Part shown: positions 7,485-18,203 of the stretch, piece by piece
Numbering within the stretch: the first letter of the stretch is position 1
Layout of the letters: the number at the start of each line of letters is the position of its first letter
Assembly: GCF_021209385.1 (NCBI RefSeq)
Contig: NZ_JAJOIL010000028.1
Coordinates: 62,001-126,000, forward strand
DNA length: 64,000 bases
Source of the DNA: Seleniivibrio sp.
GTDB lineage: Bacteria; Chrysiogenota; Deferribacteres; Deferribacterales; Geovibrionaceae
Direction of reading: 5' to 3'
Program-made: the position numbers and the translations under genes
Notes under the pieces: model-generated
The model's database searches: none
What the model was told of the DNA's origin: nothing
What the model saw: only the letters and a program-made list of their open reading frames with translations

Positions 7485-8368
7485 CTCTGTTTATGTGTGC
7501 CGTACTCATTGCGGCGCCTGCATTTGCGAAGATGAAAGTCTTCGTATCCATCGCCCCTCAGAAATATTTTGTTGAGCAGATAGCGAAGGACAAAGCGGAT
7601 GTTTTTGTCCTTGTTCCTGCCGGTTCAAGCCCCCACTCATACGAACCCAAACCGAAGCAGATGACAGAGCTGGCTCAGTCGTCCATATACTTCTCAATCA
7701 GCGACCCGTCCGAACAGGCATGGCTGAAAAAGATAGCCGGAGTGAACAAAAACCTTAAAATTGTCGCTACGGACAAAGGGATAAAAAAACGTCAGATGGC
7801 AGAACACCATCACCACGACGAGGATGAAGGCGAAGAGGAACACGGACACGAACACCACGATCATGACGATCACGATGATCATGAAGGAATGGCAGACCCG
7901 CACATATGGCTTGACCCTGTACTTGTAATGGCGCAGGCAAAAAATATTGCCGCCGCTCTTTCACAGGCAGACCCCATGAACAAGAATTTCTATGCCGCAA
8001 ACCTGAACGGCTTCATGAACAACCTCAGAATCCTTGACCAGCAGATATCAAGGATAACTCAGGCGTCAAAGAATAAAAAATTCATGGTATTCCACCCGTC
8101 ATGGGGCTATTTCGCCGACAGGTATAAACTGACACAGGTGTCTGTTGAAATAGACGGCAAATCCCCGAAACCCGCCGAGTTGGCAAAGCTCATAGACACA
8201 GCGAAAAAAGAGAAACTGAAAACGATATTCGCACAGCCTCAGTTTTCAAAGAAAGAGGTTGAGACCATAGCCAAAGAGACCGGCGCAAAGGTTGTCATGA
8301 TTGATCCTCTCGCCCCCGACTGGGAAAACAGTATGCTTAAAACTGCAAAGGCAATCGCAGGACAATAG
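7472..8368 (+). CDS. znuA: Zinc ABC transporter periplasmic binding protein ZnuA
   Basis: About 298 residues with a Sec signal (ends APAFA). Cluster A-I binding protein: putative zinc ligands are His in GSSPHSYEPKP, His in ADPHIWLDP, His in VFHPSWGYF and Asp in MIDPLAP. A His/Asp/Glu-rich loop (about residues 110-140) is the ZnuA hallmark against Mn-binding homologues. Start ATG 7472 has GGAAGG 8 nt upstream, inside the regulator gene it overlaps by 13 bp; a GTG at 7463 is less likely. The permease and ATPase genes (znuB, znuC) are not beside it. Confidence 0.92.
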   Translation: MRKLALFMCAVLIAAPAFAKMKVFVSIAPQKYFVEQIAKDKADVFVLVPAGSSPHSYEPKPKQMTELAQSSIYFSISDPSEQAWLKKIAGVNKNLKIVATDKGIKKRQMAEHHHHDEDEGEEEHGHEHHDHDDHDDHEGMADPHIWLDPVLVMAQAKNIAAALSQADPMNKNFYAANLNGFMNNLRILDQQISRITQASKNKKFMVFHPSWGYFADRYKLTQVSVEIDGKSPKPAELAKLIDTAKKEKLKTIFAQPQFSKKEVETIAKETGAKVVMIDPLAPDWENSMLKTAKAIAGQ

Positions 8369-8372
8369 AAAA

Positions 8373-8392
8373 AGGCGGGACACAACCCGCCT
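8373..8392. terminator. Bidirectional intrinsic terminator between znuA and the radical SAM gene
   Basis: Stem AGGCGGG/CCCGCCT with a 6-nt loop. On the minus strand it is followed by TTTTTC, and on the plus strand by ATTTTATG. It sits between the convergent ends of znuA (8368) and the radical SAM gene (8391) and can serve both. Confidence 0.8.
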
Positions 8393-9335
8393 ATTTTATG
8401 AAATAGAAATTAACGCCGTCCATGTCTCTTATCTCAAGATGTTCCGTCGGAATCTCCGCCAGCACAGCTTCAACATCCGCTTTCGGCACGCCGAACACCA
8501 TTGATATATCTGCAACACTGCACGGACGCATACTGATAAGCCTTTCAAGTTCCGCGCGGGTCATACTCCCGCCGGAGAAATCCTTTATATAGTTGCTGAC
8601 AGGTTCAACCCGTATGCCTTTTTTTGACAGAAACAGAGCCGCTTCCAGCAGGAAAGAACTGCCCACCGCCTTCGCACTGGAAAAAGCAGGCGGACGATGC
8701 ACGGTGTTAAGCTGAACCTTCTCATATCTGCATCTTTTTATTATATCAGCGATTTTTCCGAGTTCCTCAAAATTGTCGTTTATCCCTTCACAAAGCAGTA
8801 TCTCAATAAGCAGTCTGCCCTGATATTCGTTGGAAAACGTCACCACAGCTTCGTTCACATCCTCAATCTTAAGAGAAGGATGAGGGATACATATCATCCT
8901 GAAAGTTTCCTGCGTCGCCGCGTCGATACTGGGAACAACAACATCCGCCGCCATAAGTTCCTCGCGAACCTGCGGATCGGTGAAAAGCGTGCTGTTTGTC
9001 AGTACACCCACGGGAACCTTGCTTATCTGTTTAATTTTTCGTATCAGATAACCCAGATCTGAACATAAGGTCGGCTCTCCGGAGCCTGTAAGCGTAACAA
9101 TATCAAGCCCATGCTCAAGCGATGGATAACATTGGCTGAATTCATTTATTATATCTTCAGGATCATTAAAACGCTGTCTCATAATAGAGCATTGTGTAGT
9201 CCTCCCCACTTCGCAGTATATGCAGTTGAGCGAACATACCTTGGAAGGGACTATGTCAATCCCCAGTGAACGCCCCAACCTCCTTGATGGTACTGGACCA
9301 AACAAAAATCTGTATCCTTCGGATTTGCCATACAT
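8391..9335 (-). CDS. Radical SAM protein (COG0731-like Fe-S oxidoreductase)
   Basis: 314 residues. The SAM cluster motif is CSLNCIYC (CxxxCxxC, about residues 33-40), preceded by FGPVPSRRLGRSLGID, a signature of the small COG0731/YfkB-like radical SAM family. GSGEPTL is the SAM-binding GGE equivalent. The C-terminal third (about 240-314) looks like a small winged-helix module. Substrate unknown; the family is distantly related to the wyosine enzyme TYW1 but lacks its flavodoxin domain. Single gene, divergent from the hydrogenase genes, ending at the bidirectional terminator. Confidence 0.85.
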   Translation of the reverse strand: MYGKSEGYRFLFGPVPSRRLGRSLGIDIVPSKVCSLNCIYCEVGRTTQCSIMRQRFNDPEDIINEFSQCYPSLEHGLDIVTLTGSGEPTLCSDLGYLIRKIKQISKVPVGVLTNSTLFTDPQVREELMAADVVVPSIDAATQETFRMICIPHPSLKIEDVNEAVVTFSNEYQGRLLIEILLCEGINDNFEELGKIADIIKRCRYEKVQLNTVHRPPAFSSAKAVGSSFLLEAALFLSKKGIRVEPVSNYIKDFSGGSMTRAELERLISMRPCSVADISMVFGVPKADVEAVLAEIPTEHLEIRDMDGVNFYFIK

Positions 9336-9449
9336 ATCTTTTCACCCTGTTTTAGACAAAAGTTTAAATTTATTGTAATACTACTGTGCAAAAACACAAG
9401 AATCAGTTTATAATGTATTTATATAGAAAACCGTTTCAGGAGGTCTGTG

Positions 9450-10562
9450 ATGAGTCTTAAAGAAGTCCTGCGAACCTGCGGTGTCAGCAGAAGAGAGTTT
9501 CTGCAATACTGCACCGCAGTCAGCGCCACCCTTGCGCTGCCGCAGACGTTCGCTCCGCAGATTGCCGAGGCTCTTGAAAATGAAGATAGCCGTCCTTCCG
9601 TTATATGGATGGAATTTCAGAGCTGCTCAGGTGATTCAGAAGCGATTCTGCGTTCGGGTCGTCCGAAAATTGGAGAAATCGTCCTCGATGTCCTTTCCGT
9701 GGACTACATGGAAGTTATTATGGCGGCGTCAGGACACCTTGCCGAAGAAGCAAAAGAACAGGCAATGGAAAAGAATATGGGCAAATACCTGCTCGTCATA
9801 GAGGGTGCGATTCCCGTTGACGACGACGGAGTATATTGCTGTATTGCCGGCGATTCTGCCATCAACCACCTTAAAAAAGCTGCCGCAGGAGCCGCTGCTG
9901 TCATAGCCGTCGGAAACTGCGCATCATTCGGCGGAATACCAGCCGGAAACCCCAATCCCACGGGAGCGAAAGGCGTTCAGGATGTCGTAAGCGGAAAACC
10001 CGTTGTGAACCTGCCCGGCTGCCCCTGCAATGCGGACAACATCACCGCCCTGGTGGTGCATTATCTCGTGTTCGGAGACCTGCCGGCACTGGACAGACAC
10101 CTCCGCCCGAAATTCGCATACGGAAAGCGCATCCATGACAACTGCGAGCGCCGGGGTCATTTCGACGCCGGACAGTATGTCGACGCATGGGGCGACGATG
10201 CCCACAAAAAGGGCTGGTGTCTTTACAAAATGGGCTGCAAAGGTCCCGAATCGTTCCACAACTGCCCCACCATACGCTACAACGACGGCATAAGCTGGCC
10301 TGTAATGGCTGGTCACGGCTGTGTCGGCTGTTCGGAACCGGGCTTTATGGATACTATGGCGCCGTTCTATCAGCGCCTCCCCAATATTCCTGGATTCGGT
10401 GTTGAATCTCAGGCAACCAAGATCGGCATGAAACTTGCCGGTGCCGTCGCCGCTATATTCACGGTTCACGGAATTGTCAATCTGATACGCAACAAAGGCA
10501 TGGTCAAAAAGGTCGAATCCGAACACCTTGACCGTGAAAAAACGGAAGAAGGGGGCAAATAA
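9450..10562 (+). CDS. NiFe hydrogenase small subunit, Tat-exported and membrane-anchored
   Basis: 370 residues. Tat motif SRREFL (residues 13-18). Cluster ligands: proximal site CSGD (C59, D62) where most homologues have CxxC, then GNCASFGG and PGCPC. Distal His/Cys are in KRIHDNCERRGHF and CLYKMGC; the medial [3Fe-4S] site is CPTIRYNDGISWP then GHGCVGCSE. A C-terminal hydrophobic helix (GAVAAIFTVHGIVNLI) anchors the mature protein on the periplasmic side. The Asp at a proximal-ligand position is notable. ATG 9450 has AGGAGG 6 nt upstream. TATAAT at 9409..9414 is a plausible -10. Confidence 0.95.
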   Translation: MSLKEVLRTCGVSRREFLQYCTAVSATLALPQTFAPQIAEALENEDSRPSVIWMEFQSCSGDSEAILRSGRPKIGEIVLDVLSVDYMEVIMAASGHLAEEAKEQAMEKNMGKYLLVIEGAIPVDDDGVYCCIAGDSAINHLKKAAAGAAAVIAVGNCASFGGIPAGNPNPTGAKGVQDVVSGKPVVNLPGCPCNADNITALVVHYLVFGDLPALDRHLRPKFAYGKRIHDNCERRGHFDAGQYVDAWGDDAHKKGWCLYKMGCKGPESFHNCPTIRYNDGISWPVMAGHGCVGCSEPGFMDTMAPFYQRLPNIPGFGVESQATKIGMKLAGAVAAIFTVHGIVNLIRNKGMVKKVESEHLDREKTEEGGK

Positions 10563-12262
10563 TGTCTGACAGGATAGTTGTAGACCCTATCACCAGAATA
10601 GAGGGTCACCTGCGCATTGAGGCAAAGGTTGAAAACGGCGTTATCACAGACGCATTTTCAAGCGGCACAATGTTCAGAGGTATTGAAAAAATCCTTCAGG
10701 GCAGAGACCCCAGAGATGCGTGGTACATCACACAGAGATTCTGCGGCGTCTGCACCACGGTACACGCAATAGCATCCATCCGCGCAGTTGAAAACGCACT
10801 GGACATCCATGTGCCTTACAACGCGGAACTGATGCGCAATATAATAATGGGTTCCCAGTGCGTACAGGATCACGTTATCCACTTTTATCACCTGCACGCT
10901 CTGGACTGGGTGGACATCACATCCGCCCTTCAGGCAGACCCTGCGAAAACAGCACAGCTTCAGCAGTCTGTTTCCGACTGGAAATACAGCAGCGAGGCGT
11001 ATTTCAAATCAGTTAAGGACAAGCTCACCGCATTTGTGAACACCGGAAAACTCGGTCCCTTTGCAAACGCATACTGGGGACACAGTGCATACAAACTGCC
11101 GCCGGAAGCAAACCTGATGGCAGCGGCGCACTATCTTCAGGCGCTTGAGATACAGAAAGAAATCATCAAGATACACGCCGTTCTCGGTTCAAAGAACCCC
11201 CACCCGCAAACGTTCCTTGTGGGCGGAATGGCTCTTCCCATCGACCCCAACAGCCAGAACGGACTTAATGCCGACCGTATCGCCATGATTAAGGAATACA
11301 ACAATATCGCGAAGGAGTTCGTTGAAAAGGTGTATATCCCCGACGTGCTTGCGGTTGCCCCCTTCTATCTGGACTGGGCTGGCATCGGCGCCGGACATAA
11401 AAACTATATGTCATACGGCGAATACCCCGAAACGAACAAGGGATACCCTTATGACATGTGGCTCCCCTCAGGTATAATCATGGGCGGAGACCTCTCCAAT
11501 ATAATGGAGGTTGACCAGACCAAGATAGCCGAGGACACAGCCCACTCATGGTATGCGGATAAAGACGCAAAACACCCATACGAGGGTGCCAGCGAAAAAC
11601 GCTACACAGGGCCTAAGCCTCCGTATCAGTTCCTTGAAGTTGAAAAAGACTATTCATATGTAAAATCACCCCGCTACAACGGCGCACCCATGGAGGTAGG
11701 ACCGCTGGCAAGGGTTCTTATTGCCTATGCAAAAGGACACAAAGAGATAAAACCTGTTGTGGATTCCGTGCTGGCAAAACTGGGCGCAGGTCCCGAAGCG
11801 CTGTTCTCAACTCTGGGGCGTACTGCCGCAAGAGCTATTGAGACCCTTGTCATCGTTAACCGCATCGACAAATGGATAGCCGACCTTTCGGAAAACGTGC
11901 GCGCAGGGGACTATTCAACCCACGCCGGAGAAAAATGGGAACCTGCATCATGGCCTAAAAAAGCGATGGGCTACGGATGGCACGAAGCACCAAGAGGTGC
12001 GCTGGGTCACTGGATAGTCATTGAAGACGGAAAGATAAAGAACTATCAGGCTGTAGTTCCGTCAACATGGAACGCAGGACCTATGGACAAGGGTGACATC
12101 CACGGTCCCTATGAGCAGTCCCTCATCGGAACACCCATAGCAGACCCGGACAAGCCCCTTGAAATACTCAGAACCATCCACTCGTTCGACCCGTGTCTCG
12201 CATGTGCGATACACCTTACGGATGAAAAGGGGATAGAGATAACGAAAGTACAGGTACTTTAA
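10562..12262 (+). CDS. NiFe hydrogenase large (catalytic) subunit
   Basis: 566 residues carrying both nickel-binding motifs: RFCGVCTTVH (C61, C64) and the C-terminal DPCLACAIH (C545, C548). The 15 residues after His551 are the extension removed by a dedicated endopeptidase after NiFe(CN)2CO insertion. The N-terminal DPITRIEGHLRIE is typical of group 1 uptake hydrogenases. Start overlaps the small-subunit stop (TAATG). No cytochrome b, protease or hyp genes adjoin, so the quinone partner and maturation factors must be encoded elsewhere. Confidence 0.97.
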   Translation: MSDRIVVDPITRIEGHLRIEAKVENGVITDAFSSGTMFRGIEKILQGRDPRDAWYITQRFCGVCTTVHAIASIRAVENALDIHVPYNAELMRNIIMGSQCVQDHVIHFYHLHALDWVDITSALQADPAKTAQLQQSVSDWKYSSEAYFKSVKDKLTAFVNTGKLGPFANAYWGHSAYKLPPEANLMAAAHYLQALEIQKEIIKIHAVLGSKNPHPQTFLVGGMALPIDPNSQNGLNADRIAMIKEYNNIAKEFVEKVYIPDVLAVAPFYLDWAGIGAGHKNYMSYGEYPETNKGYPYDMWLPSGIIMGGDLSNIMEVDQTKIAEDTAHSWYADKDAKHPYEGASEKRYTGPKPPYQFLEVEKDYSYVKSPRYNGAPMEVGPLARVLIAYAKGHKEIKPVVDSVLAKLGAGPEALFSTLGRTAARAIETLVIVNRIDKWIADLSENVRAGDYSTHAGEKWEPASWPKKAMGYGWHEAPRGALGHWIVIEDGKIKNYQAVVPSTWNAGPMDKGDIHGPYEQSLIGTPIADPDKPLEILRTIHSFDPCLACAIHLTDEKGIEITKVQVL

Positions 12263-12269
12263 AAGAAAG

Positions 12270-12293
12270 AAGGCAGACCCTAGGGTCTGCCTT
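12270..12293. terminator. Perfect palindromic bidirectional terminator after the hydrogenase genes
   Basis: A 24-bp perfect palindrome (half-site AAGGCAGACCCT) followed by CGCTTTT on the plus strand and preceded by an A-rich run that gives a U tract on the minus strand. It ends the hydrogenase operon and the convergent aldehyde dehydrogenase/DUF779 operon. The TAG stop of the DUF779 gene lies at its centre. Confidence 0.82.
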
Positions 12294-12654
12294 CGCTTTT
12301 ATCAGGTTGCAACGCGCATACGCGCGATCTTGTTATAAAGTGACTGTCCTCTCCGGCGGGCAGTGAAAATCCCTCAGGATACCCTTCACCGACATCCAGT
12401 ATCAGCTGGGTGTGCTTCCACACCTCATACTGCCTGAAGTCGATATAGAACGGACATCCGCCCACTTCTCCGAGAAGAACATCATTCTCGCTGATGATGA
12501 ATTCGTCTTTGCCGAAGCACATGGGCAGACTGCCGTCACAGCATCCGCCGGACTGGTAGAACATGATGGTATCATGTTTCTCCAGAAGTTTTTCTATTGC
12601 CTCAAGAGCTGCAGGTGTGGCGACAACCGCGGGTTCACCTGTTGACGTTTTCAT
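12280..12654 (-). CDS. DUF779 family protein, partner of aldehyde dehydrogenase
   Basis: 124 residues with the Cys-rich core YQSGGCCDGSLPMC and VGGCPFYID characteristic of DUF779. Genes of this family usually sit beside AldB/ExaC-type aldehyde dehydrogenases, as here (14 nt downstream, same strand). Biochemical role unknown; the conserved cysteines suggest metal binding or a redox/accessory function. The stop codon falls inside the shared terminator. Confidence 0.88.
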   Translation of the reverse strand: MKTSTGEPAVVATPAALEAIEKLLEKHDTIMFYQSGGCCDGSLPMCFGKDEFIISENDVLLGEVGGCPFYIDFRQYEVWKHTQLILDVGEGYPEGFSLPAGEDSHFITRSRVCALQPDKSEGRP

Positions 12655-12668
12655 CTTGCCACCTCTTT

Positions 12669-14195
12669 TTAGAAGAATCCCAGAGCATTAGGGCTGTAGC
12701 TGACCAGAAGGTTCTTGGTCTGTGTGTAATGCTCAAGCATCATCTGATGGTTTTCCCTTCCGACACCGGATATTTTATACCCGCCGAAAGCTGCGCCTGC
12801 GGGATACATGTGATAACAGTTGGTCCATACGCGTCCCGCTTTTATAGCACGACCCATGCGGTATGCAAGGCTTCCGTTTCTTGTCCAGACGCCTGCACCG
12901 AGACCGTACAGGGTGTCGTTTGCAATGCTGAGAGCTTCCGCTTCGTCTTTAAACGTTGTAACGGCAAGCACAGGGCCGAATATCTCTTCCTGGAACACAC
13001 GCATCTTGTTGTCTCCTTTCAGAACTGTCGGCTCGAAGAAATATCCTTCCGCAAATTCTCCGCCGAGAACGTTGCGTTTACCGCCGATGAGACACTGTGC
13101 GCCTTCCTGTTTACCGATATCAACATAACCGCTTATTTTCTCAATCTGCTGTTTGGAAACCTGCGGTCCGATCATTGTAGACGTATCAAGAGGGTTGCCC
13201 TGAACGATCTTTTCTATGCGTTTGAGGCAACGCTCCATGAACTTGTCATAGATTGATTCCTGAATGAGTGCACGGGAGGGACAAGTACACACCTCGCCTT
13301 TATTGAAAGCGTAAAGGACAAGTCCTTCAACAGCTTTGTCAAGGAATGCGTCGTCAGCCGCCATAACGTCTTCAAAGAAGATGTTGGGAGACTTTCCGCC
13401 AAGCTCTGTCGTGGACGGAATGAGGTTCTGCGCGGCATACTGCATTATCAGTCTGCCTGTGGTGGTTTCGCCTGTGAAGCCTATCTTTGCAATACGAGGG
13501 CTTGTCGCAAGCGCCTTGCCTATCTCTCCTCCGGGTCCTGTGATAACGTTGATTACGCCGGGAGGCACAACGCCCTGAATAACTTCCATAAGCTTAAGGA
13601 TAGACCAGGGTGTCGGTGATGCTGGCTTGATCACCGTACAGTTTCCCGCCGCCAGAGCGGGAGCTATCTTCCATGCAGCCATGAGGAGGGGAAAGTTGAA
13701 AGGAATTATCTGTCCGACAACTCCCAGTGGTTCGTGGAAATGGTATGCAACCGTATCTTTATCAATTTCTGTTAACGTCCCTTCAAGAGATCTTGTGGCT
13801 CCCGCGAAATAGCGGAAGTGATCCACAGCCAGAGGAATGTCCGCCGCCAGTGTCTCGCGGACAGGTTTTCCGTTTTCCCAGCTTTCCGCAACAGCGATCA
13901 TTTCAAGGTTTGCTTCAATTGCGTCAGCTATTTTGTTAAGAACCGCGGCTCTCTCTGCAAGAGATGCCGAACCCCATGCGTCTTTCGCCTTATGAGCGGC
14001 ATCAAGAGCCAGATCGACATCCGCTGCCGATGATTTGGCTACTTCGCAAAAGGGTTTTCCTGTGGACGGACTGATATTGGGCATATACTGCCCGCTGAGA
14101 GGTGCCACCCACTCACCGCCGATAAAGTTATCATAGCGGGGTTTTAGTGATACAATACTTCCTGCCTTTCCAGGTGCTTCGTAAATCTTTCCCAT
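12669..14195 (-). CDS. NAD-dependent aldehyde dehydrogenase (AldB/ExaC-like)
   Basis: About 508 residues. The catalytic Cys is in [15 protein letters not shown] and the general base Glu in [11 protein letters not shown]; cofactor-binding IPFNFPLLM and [10 protein letters not shown] are present. The GEVCTCPSR form is typical of AldB/ExaC acetaldehyde dehydrogenases, oxidising aldehydes to acids in the cytoplasm. Start ATG 14195 (MGKIYEAPG) has GGAGGT 5-6 nt upstream and is preferred to the in-frame ATG at 14207. Transcribed with the DUF779 gene; physiological substrate not evident. Confidence 0.93.
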   Translation of the reverse strand: MGKIYEAPGKAGSIVSLKPRYDNFIGGEWVAPLSGQYMPNISPSTGKPFCEVAKSSAADVDLALDAAHKAKDAWGSASLAERAAVLNKIADAIEANLEMIAVAESWENGKPVRETLAADIPLAVDHFRYFAGATRSLEGTLTEIDKDTVAYHFHEPLGVVGQIIPFNFPLLMAAWKIAPALAAGNCTVIKPASPTPWSILKLMEVIQGVVPPGVINVITGPGGEIGKALATSPRIAKIGFTGETTTGRLIMQYAAQNLIPSTTELGGKSPNIFFEDVMAADDAFLDKAVEGLVLYAFNKGEVCTCPSRALIQESIYDKFMERCLKRIEKIVQGNPLDTSTMIGPQVSKQQIEKISGYVDIGKQEGAQCLIGGKRNVLGGEFAEGYFFEPTVLKGDNKMRVFQEEIFGPVLAVTTFKDEAEALSIANDTLYGLGAGVWTRNGSLAYRMGRAIKAGRVWTNCYHMYPAGAAFGGYKISGVGRENHQMMLEHYTQTKNLLVSYSPNALGFF

Positions 14196-14207
14196 TGCTA
14201 CCTCCAT

Positions 14208-14535
14208 AGCTGTTGATACAAGATTTTTTTTTGCCAGAGGCTCTGCCTCTCCGGAAATTCTTTAAGAAGTGTATTCGGAGTAATTTGCTCCGAATGCATC
14301 TATTATAATAATAGCCCCGTATGTCAAAGCGTCAAGCCAATGAAGGCAGGTTATTTCCAAAACGGAACCATTATATATACTATGTATTATATACCCGTTA
14401 GAACACTCAACAATCGTTTAGTTCAAAAAAGTATAACGCACCCTTTTTATTTTTATTTCAGTCTTCCTTTCATTGACTATATCTATACGCTGTAGTATCG
14501 TGAAAAGTAATTTTGTCTAAAATGAAGGTGCTTAT
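14208..14535. other. Divergent intergenic region with two hairpins
   Basis: No gene seen. AGAGGC-TCT-GCCTCT (14235..14249) and ATTCGGAG..CTCCGAAT (14271..14293) form two stem-loops like the modular hairpins elsewhere in the window, possibly a truncated copy. The rest is AT-rich and should contain both divergent promoters; I cannot place them confidently. Confidence 0.5.
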
Positions 14536-15687
14536 ATGCTGAAAAAATACCTCATGGCTCCCGGACCGACACCCGTTCCGGAAAGAGTGCTCCTTGAAAT
14601 GGCGAAACCCGTCATCTACCACAGAACAGATGAATTTTCCAAAACCTTTGCACAAGCCGCAGAAGGACTTAAAAAGGTATTCAATACAAAGAAAGAGGTT
14701 CTGATGCTCGCCGGAAGCGGTACAGCCGCTATGGAAGCAGCCATCATCAATACCCTGAACCCCGGCGACAAGGTTCTGGTCATTGATGCGGGCAAATTCG
14801 GACAGCGCTGGAAAAACATATCAAAAACGTTCGGCATGGACGTGCATGTCATTGAAATGGAATGGGGCACATCTGCCGACCCGGCACAGGTTGAAAGCTT
14901 CCTCATCGCAAATCCCGACACAAAAGCTGTCATGATTCAGGGAAGCGAAACCTCAACCACGGCTTACCATCCCATTAAAGAGATAGCGAAAATAATCTCC
15001 ACAAAAGACGACACTATATTTATAGTTGACGGTATCACATCCATCGGTGTTCACGAAACAATGATGGACGAATGGGGCATCGACATAGCCGTTACAGGCT
15101 CACAGAAAGCACTTATGCTGCCCCCCGGTCTCGCCTTCATTGCCCTCAGCGACAAGGCATGGAGATTCTGCGAAAAAGCGACCATCCCCAGATATTACCT
15201 CGACCTCAAGCGCGAGCTTAAATCTCAGCGCGAGGCGACTACCGCATACACTCCCGCTGTGACCATCATCAACGGACTCAAAGTTGTTCTGGACATGATG
15301 GAGGAAGAGGGACTGGCAAACGTATACAAACGCCATCAGATAAACGGCGACGCAACAAGAGCCGCTGTTCAGGCGATGGGCTTTAAACTTCTGCCCACAG
15401 GCACACCTTCAAACGCGGCGACAGGTTTTTACCTGCCCGAAGGTTTTGAAGGCGGAAAATTCGCCAAGTTCATGCGTGAAAAGGTCGGCATAACCTACGC
15501 AGGCGGACAGGATCACCTTAAAGGTAAAATAATCCGCGTCTCCCACCTCGGCTACCATGACGCGTTCGACACAATCGTCGCTATCAGCGGTCTTGAAATG
15601 GGACTCGCTAAATTCGGCGTTAAGTTTGACATGGGAGCAGGTGTAAAAGCCGCGCAGGAAATACTGAAAAACTACATCGGTGAATAA
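14536..15687 (+). CDS. Class V aminotransferase, alanine-glyoxylate/serine-pyruvate type
   Basis: 383 residues, PLP fold type I. The N-terminus MAPGPTPVPERVLLEMAKP is the class V signature and the PLP lysine is in TGSQKALMLPPG. A GSETSTTAYHPI segment and DGITSIGVHE supply phosphate and ring contacts. Homologues were once mislabelled as a soluble hydrogenase subunit; likely reactions are serine-pyruvate or alanine-glyoxylate transamination, and in anaerobes some act in serine synthesis. First of three closely spaced genes (hisZ follows with no gap). GAAGG precedes the ATG. Confidence 0.9.
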   Translation: MLKKYLMAPGPTPVPERVLLEMAKPVIYHRTDEFSKTFAQAAEGLKKVFNTKKEVLMLAGSGTAAMEAAIINTLNPGDKVLVIDAGKFGQRWKNISKTFGMDVHVIEMEWGTSADPAQVESFLIANPDTKAVMIQGSETSTTAYHPIKEIAKIISTKDDTIFIVDGITSIGVHETMMDEWGIDIAVTGSQKALMLPPGLAFIALSDKAWRFCEKATIPRYYLDLKRELKSQREATTAYTPAVTIINGLKVVLDMMEEEGLANVYKRHQINGDATRAAVQAMGFKLLPTGTPSNAATGFYLPEGFEGGKFAKFMREKVGITYAGGQDHLKGKIIRVSHLGYHDAFDTIVAISGLEMGLAKFGVKFDMGAGVKAAQEILKNYIGE

Positions 15688-16812
15688 ATGGTACGCAATA
15701 TGATGCCGAACTCCGCGGGAAACATTGCCCCCGGCAGATCGGTCAAAATGAACCGCATCGAAAACACAATAAAGGAAGTCGTCAAGTCATACGGGTATAT
15801 GGATATTTTCCTGCCCATCTATGAGTATTACGATATGCTCAAAGACACAATGCACAACTTCCGCGACGAAAACATAATCCGTTTCATAGACCGCAACACC
15901 GGAAAATCTCTGGTTCTGCGTCCGGACTTCACACCGCAGGTGGCAAGGTATTTCGCAAACTACATGAACGATTTCCCTCTGCCCATCCGCCTTTCGTACA
16001 ACGGGCGGGTGTTCCGCAACGTTGATCTGGACAAGGGCGTTAAGTCCGAAAAACTTCAGGTGGGCGCGGAGCTGTTCGGCAACAGCAGACTGGAAGCCGA
16101 CACGGAAATGCTCCTTATGGCGAAGCGCGTCTTTGAAAAGCTCAATATCGAAGGCTGTAAATACGTCTTCGGTCACAGCAGTTTTACACGCAGAGCGCTG
16201 GAACTTGCCGGCGAACATAAAGAAGAATATCACAAACACCTCGCCGCAAAGAACATAACCGCCGTTGCGGAACTGTTCAAAGGCGACAACGACCCTGAAA
16301 AATTCCTCAGGCATCTGCCCAAAGCCTTCGGCGGTATCGAAACAGTGCGCGAACTGGCAGAAAAATGCCGCTTCGACAAAGAGCTTGCGGAGAGCGTCGA
16401 TTATATAGTGACACTCTTCAAAAAACTCATAGCCCTCGGGCTGGATGCAAAATCACTCGTATTTGACGCATCCGAATCGGCAGGACTTGAATATTACACA
16501 GGTATCACACTCAGCGTTCTCCACGCGAAAATAGGCGAAAGCCTCGCGGTGGGCGGACGTTACGATAATCTTACAGAGAACTTCGGCAGAAAAGCATGCG
16601 CATGCGGCATGGTCTTCTATGTCGAAGAAATTTACAGCGTTGACGAATCCGACATGAGCCTGAAAGAGATAGACTGGCTTGTTGTCGGAAGCGAGAACCT
16701 CGGCAAATGCGAGGAACTTAGAGACAAAGGCTTCTCCGTTTTCTATGCAGAAGACGAAAAAGCAAAGTCTGAACTTGAGATCAGTTACAATTTCTTAAAT
16801 ACACTTTCGTGA
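15688..16812 (+). CDS. hisZ: ATP phosphoribosyltransferase regulatory subunit HisZ
   Basis: 374 residues resembling the class II catalytic core of HisRS (VLRPDFTPQVARYFANYM, then YNGRVFRNVD and GLEYYTGITLSVL) but without the HisRS anticodon-binding domain, as in HisZ. HisZ pairs with short-form HisG in the first step of histidine synthesis, so a short hisG is expected elsewhere. Located directly upstream of purA, a frequent arrangement in Geobacter-like genomes. Its ATG abuts the aminotransferase stop codon. Confidence 0.87.
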   Translation: MVRNMMPNSAGNIAPGRSVKMNRIENTIKEVVKSYGYMDIFLPIYEYYDMLKDTMHNFRDENIIRFIDRNTGKSLVLRPDFTPQVARYFANYMNDFPLPIRLSYNGRVFRNVDLDKGVKSEKLQVGAELFGNSRLEADTEMLLMAKRVFEKLNIEGCKYVFGHSSFTRRALELAGEHKEEYHKHLAAKNITAVAELFKGDNDPEKFLRHLPKAFGGIETVRELAEKCRFDKELAESVDYIVTLFKKLIALGLDAKSLVFDASESAGLEYYTGITLSVLHAKIGESLAVGGRYDNLTENFGRKACACGMVFYVEEIYSVDESDMSLKEIDWLVVGSENLGKCEELRDKGFSVFYAEDEKAKSELEISYNFLNTLS

Positions 16813-18108
<1,296 letters not shown>

Positions 18109-18118
18109 TAAAAAGTAG

Positions 18119-18147
18119 TTGACATCAATTTATCACTTTGGTATAAC
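18119..18147 (+). promoter_or_regulatory. Sigma-70 promoter of the tRNA operon
   Basis: TTGACA (18119..18124), a 17-bp spacer and TATAAC (18142..18147) lie 56 bp upstream of tRNA-Lys and just after purA. This near-consensus promoter should drive the four tRNA genes. Confidence 0.85.
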
Positions 18148-18203
18148 CTACCTCTCGCGTGGGTGACCAAACGTTGCTTGAACGGGAAAAACTAAAGTGA
18201 TAC

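Noticed and set aside
14208-14535. Riboswitch upstream of the aminotransferase
   Set aside because: Only two simple hairpins like those of the repeat family are present; no conserved aptamer core is visible.
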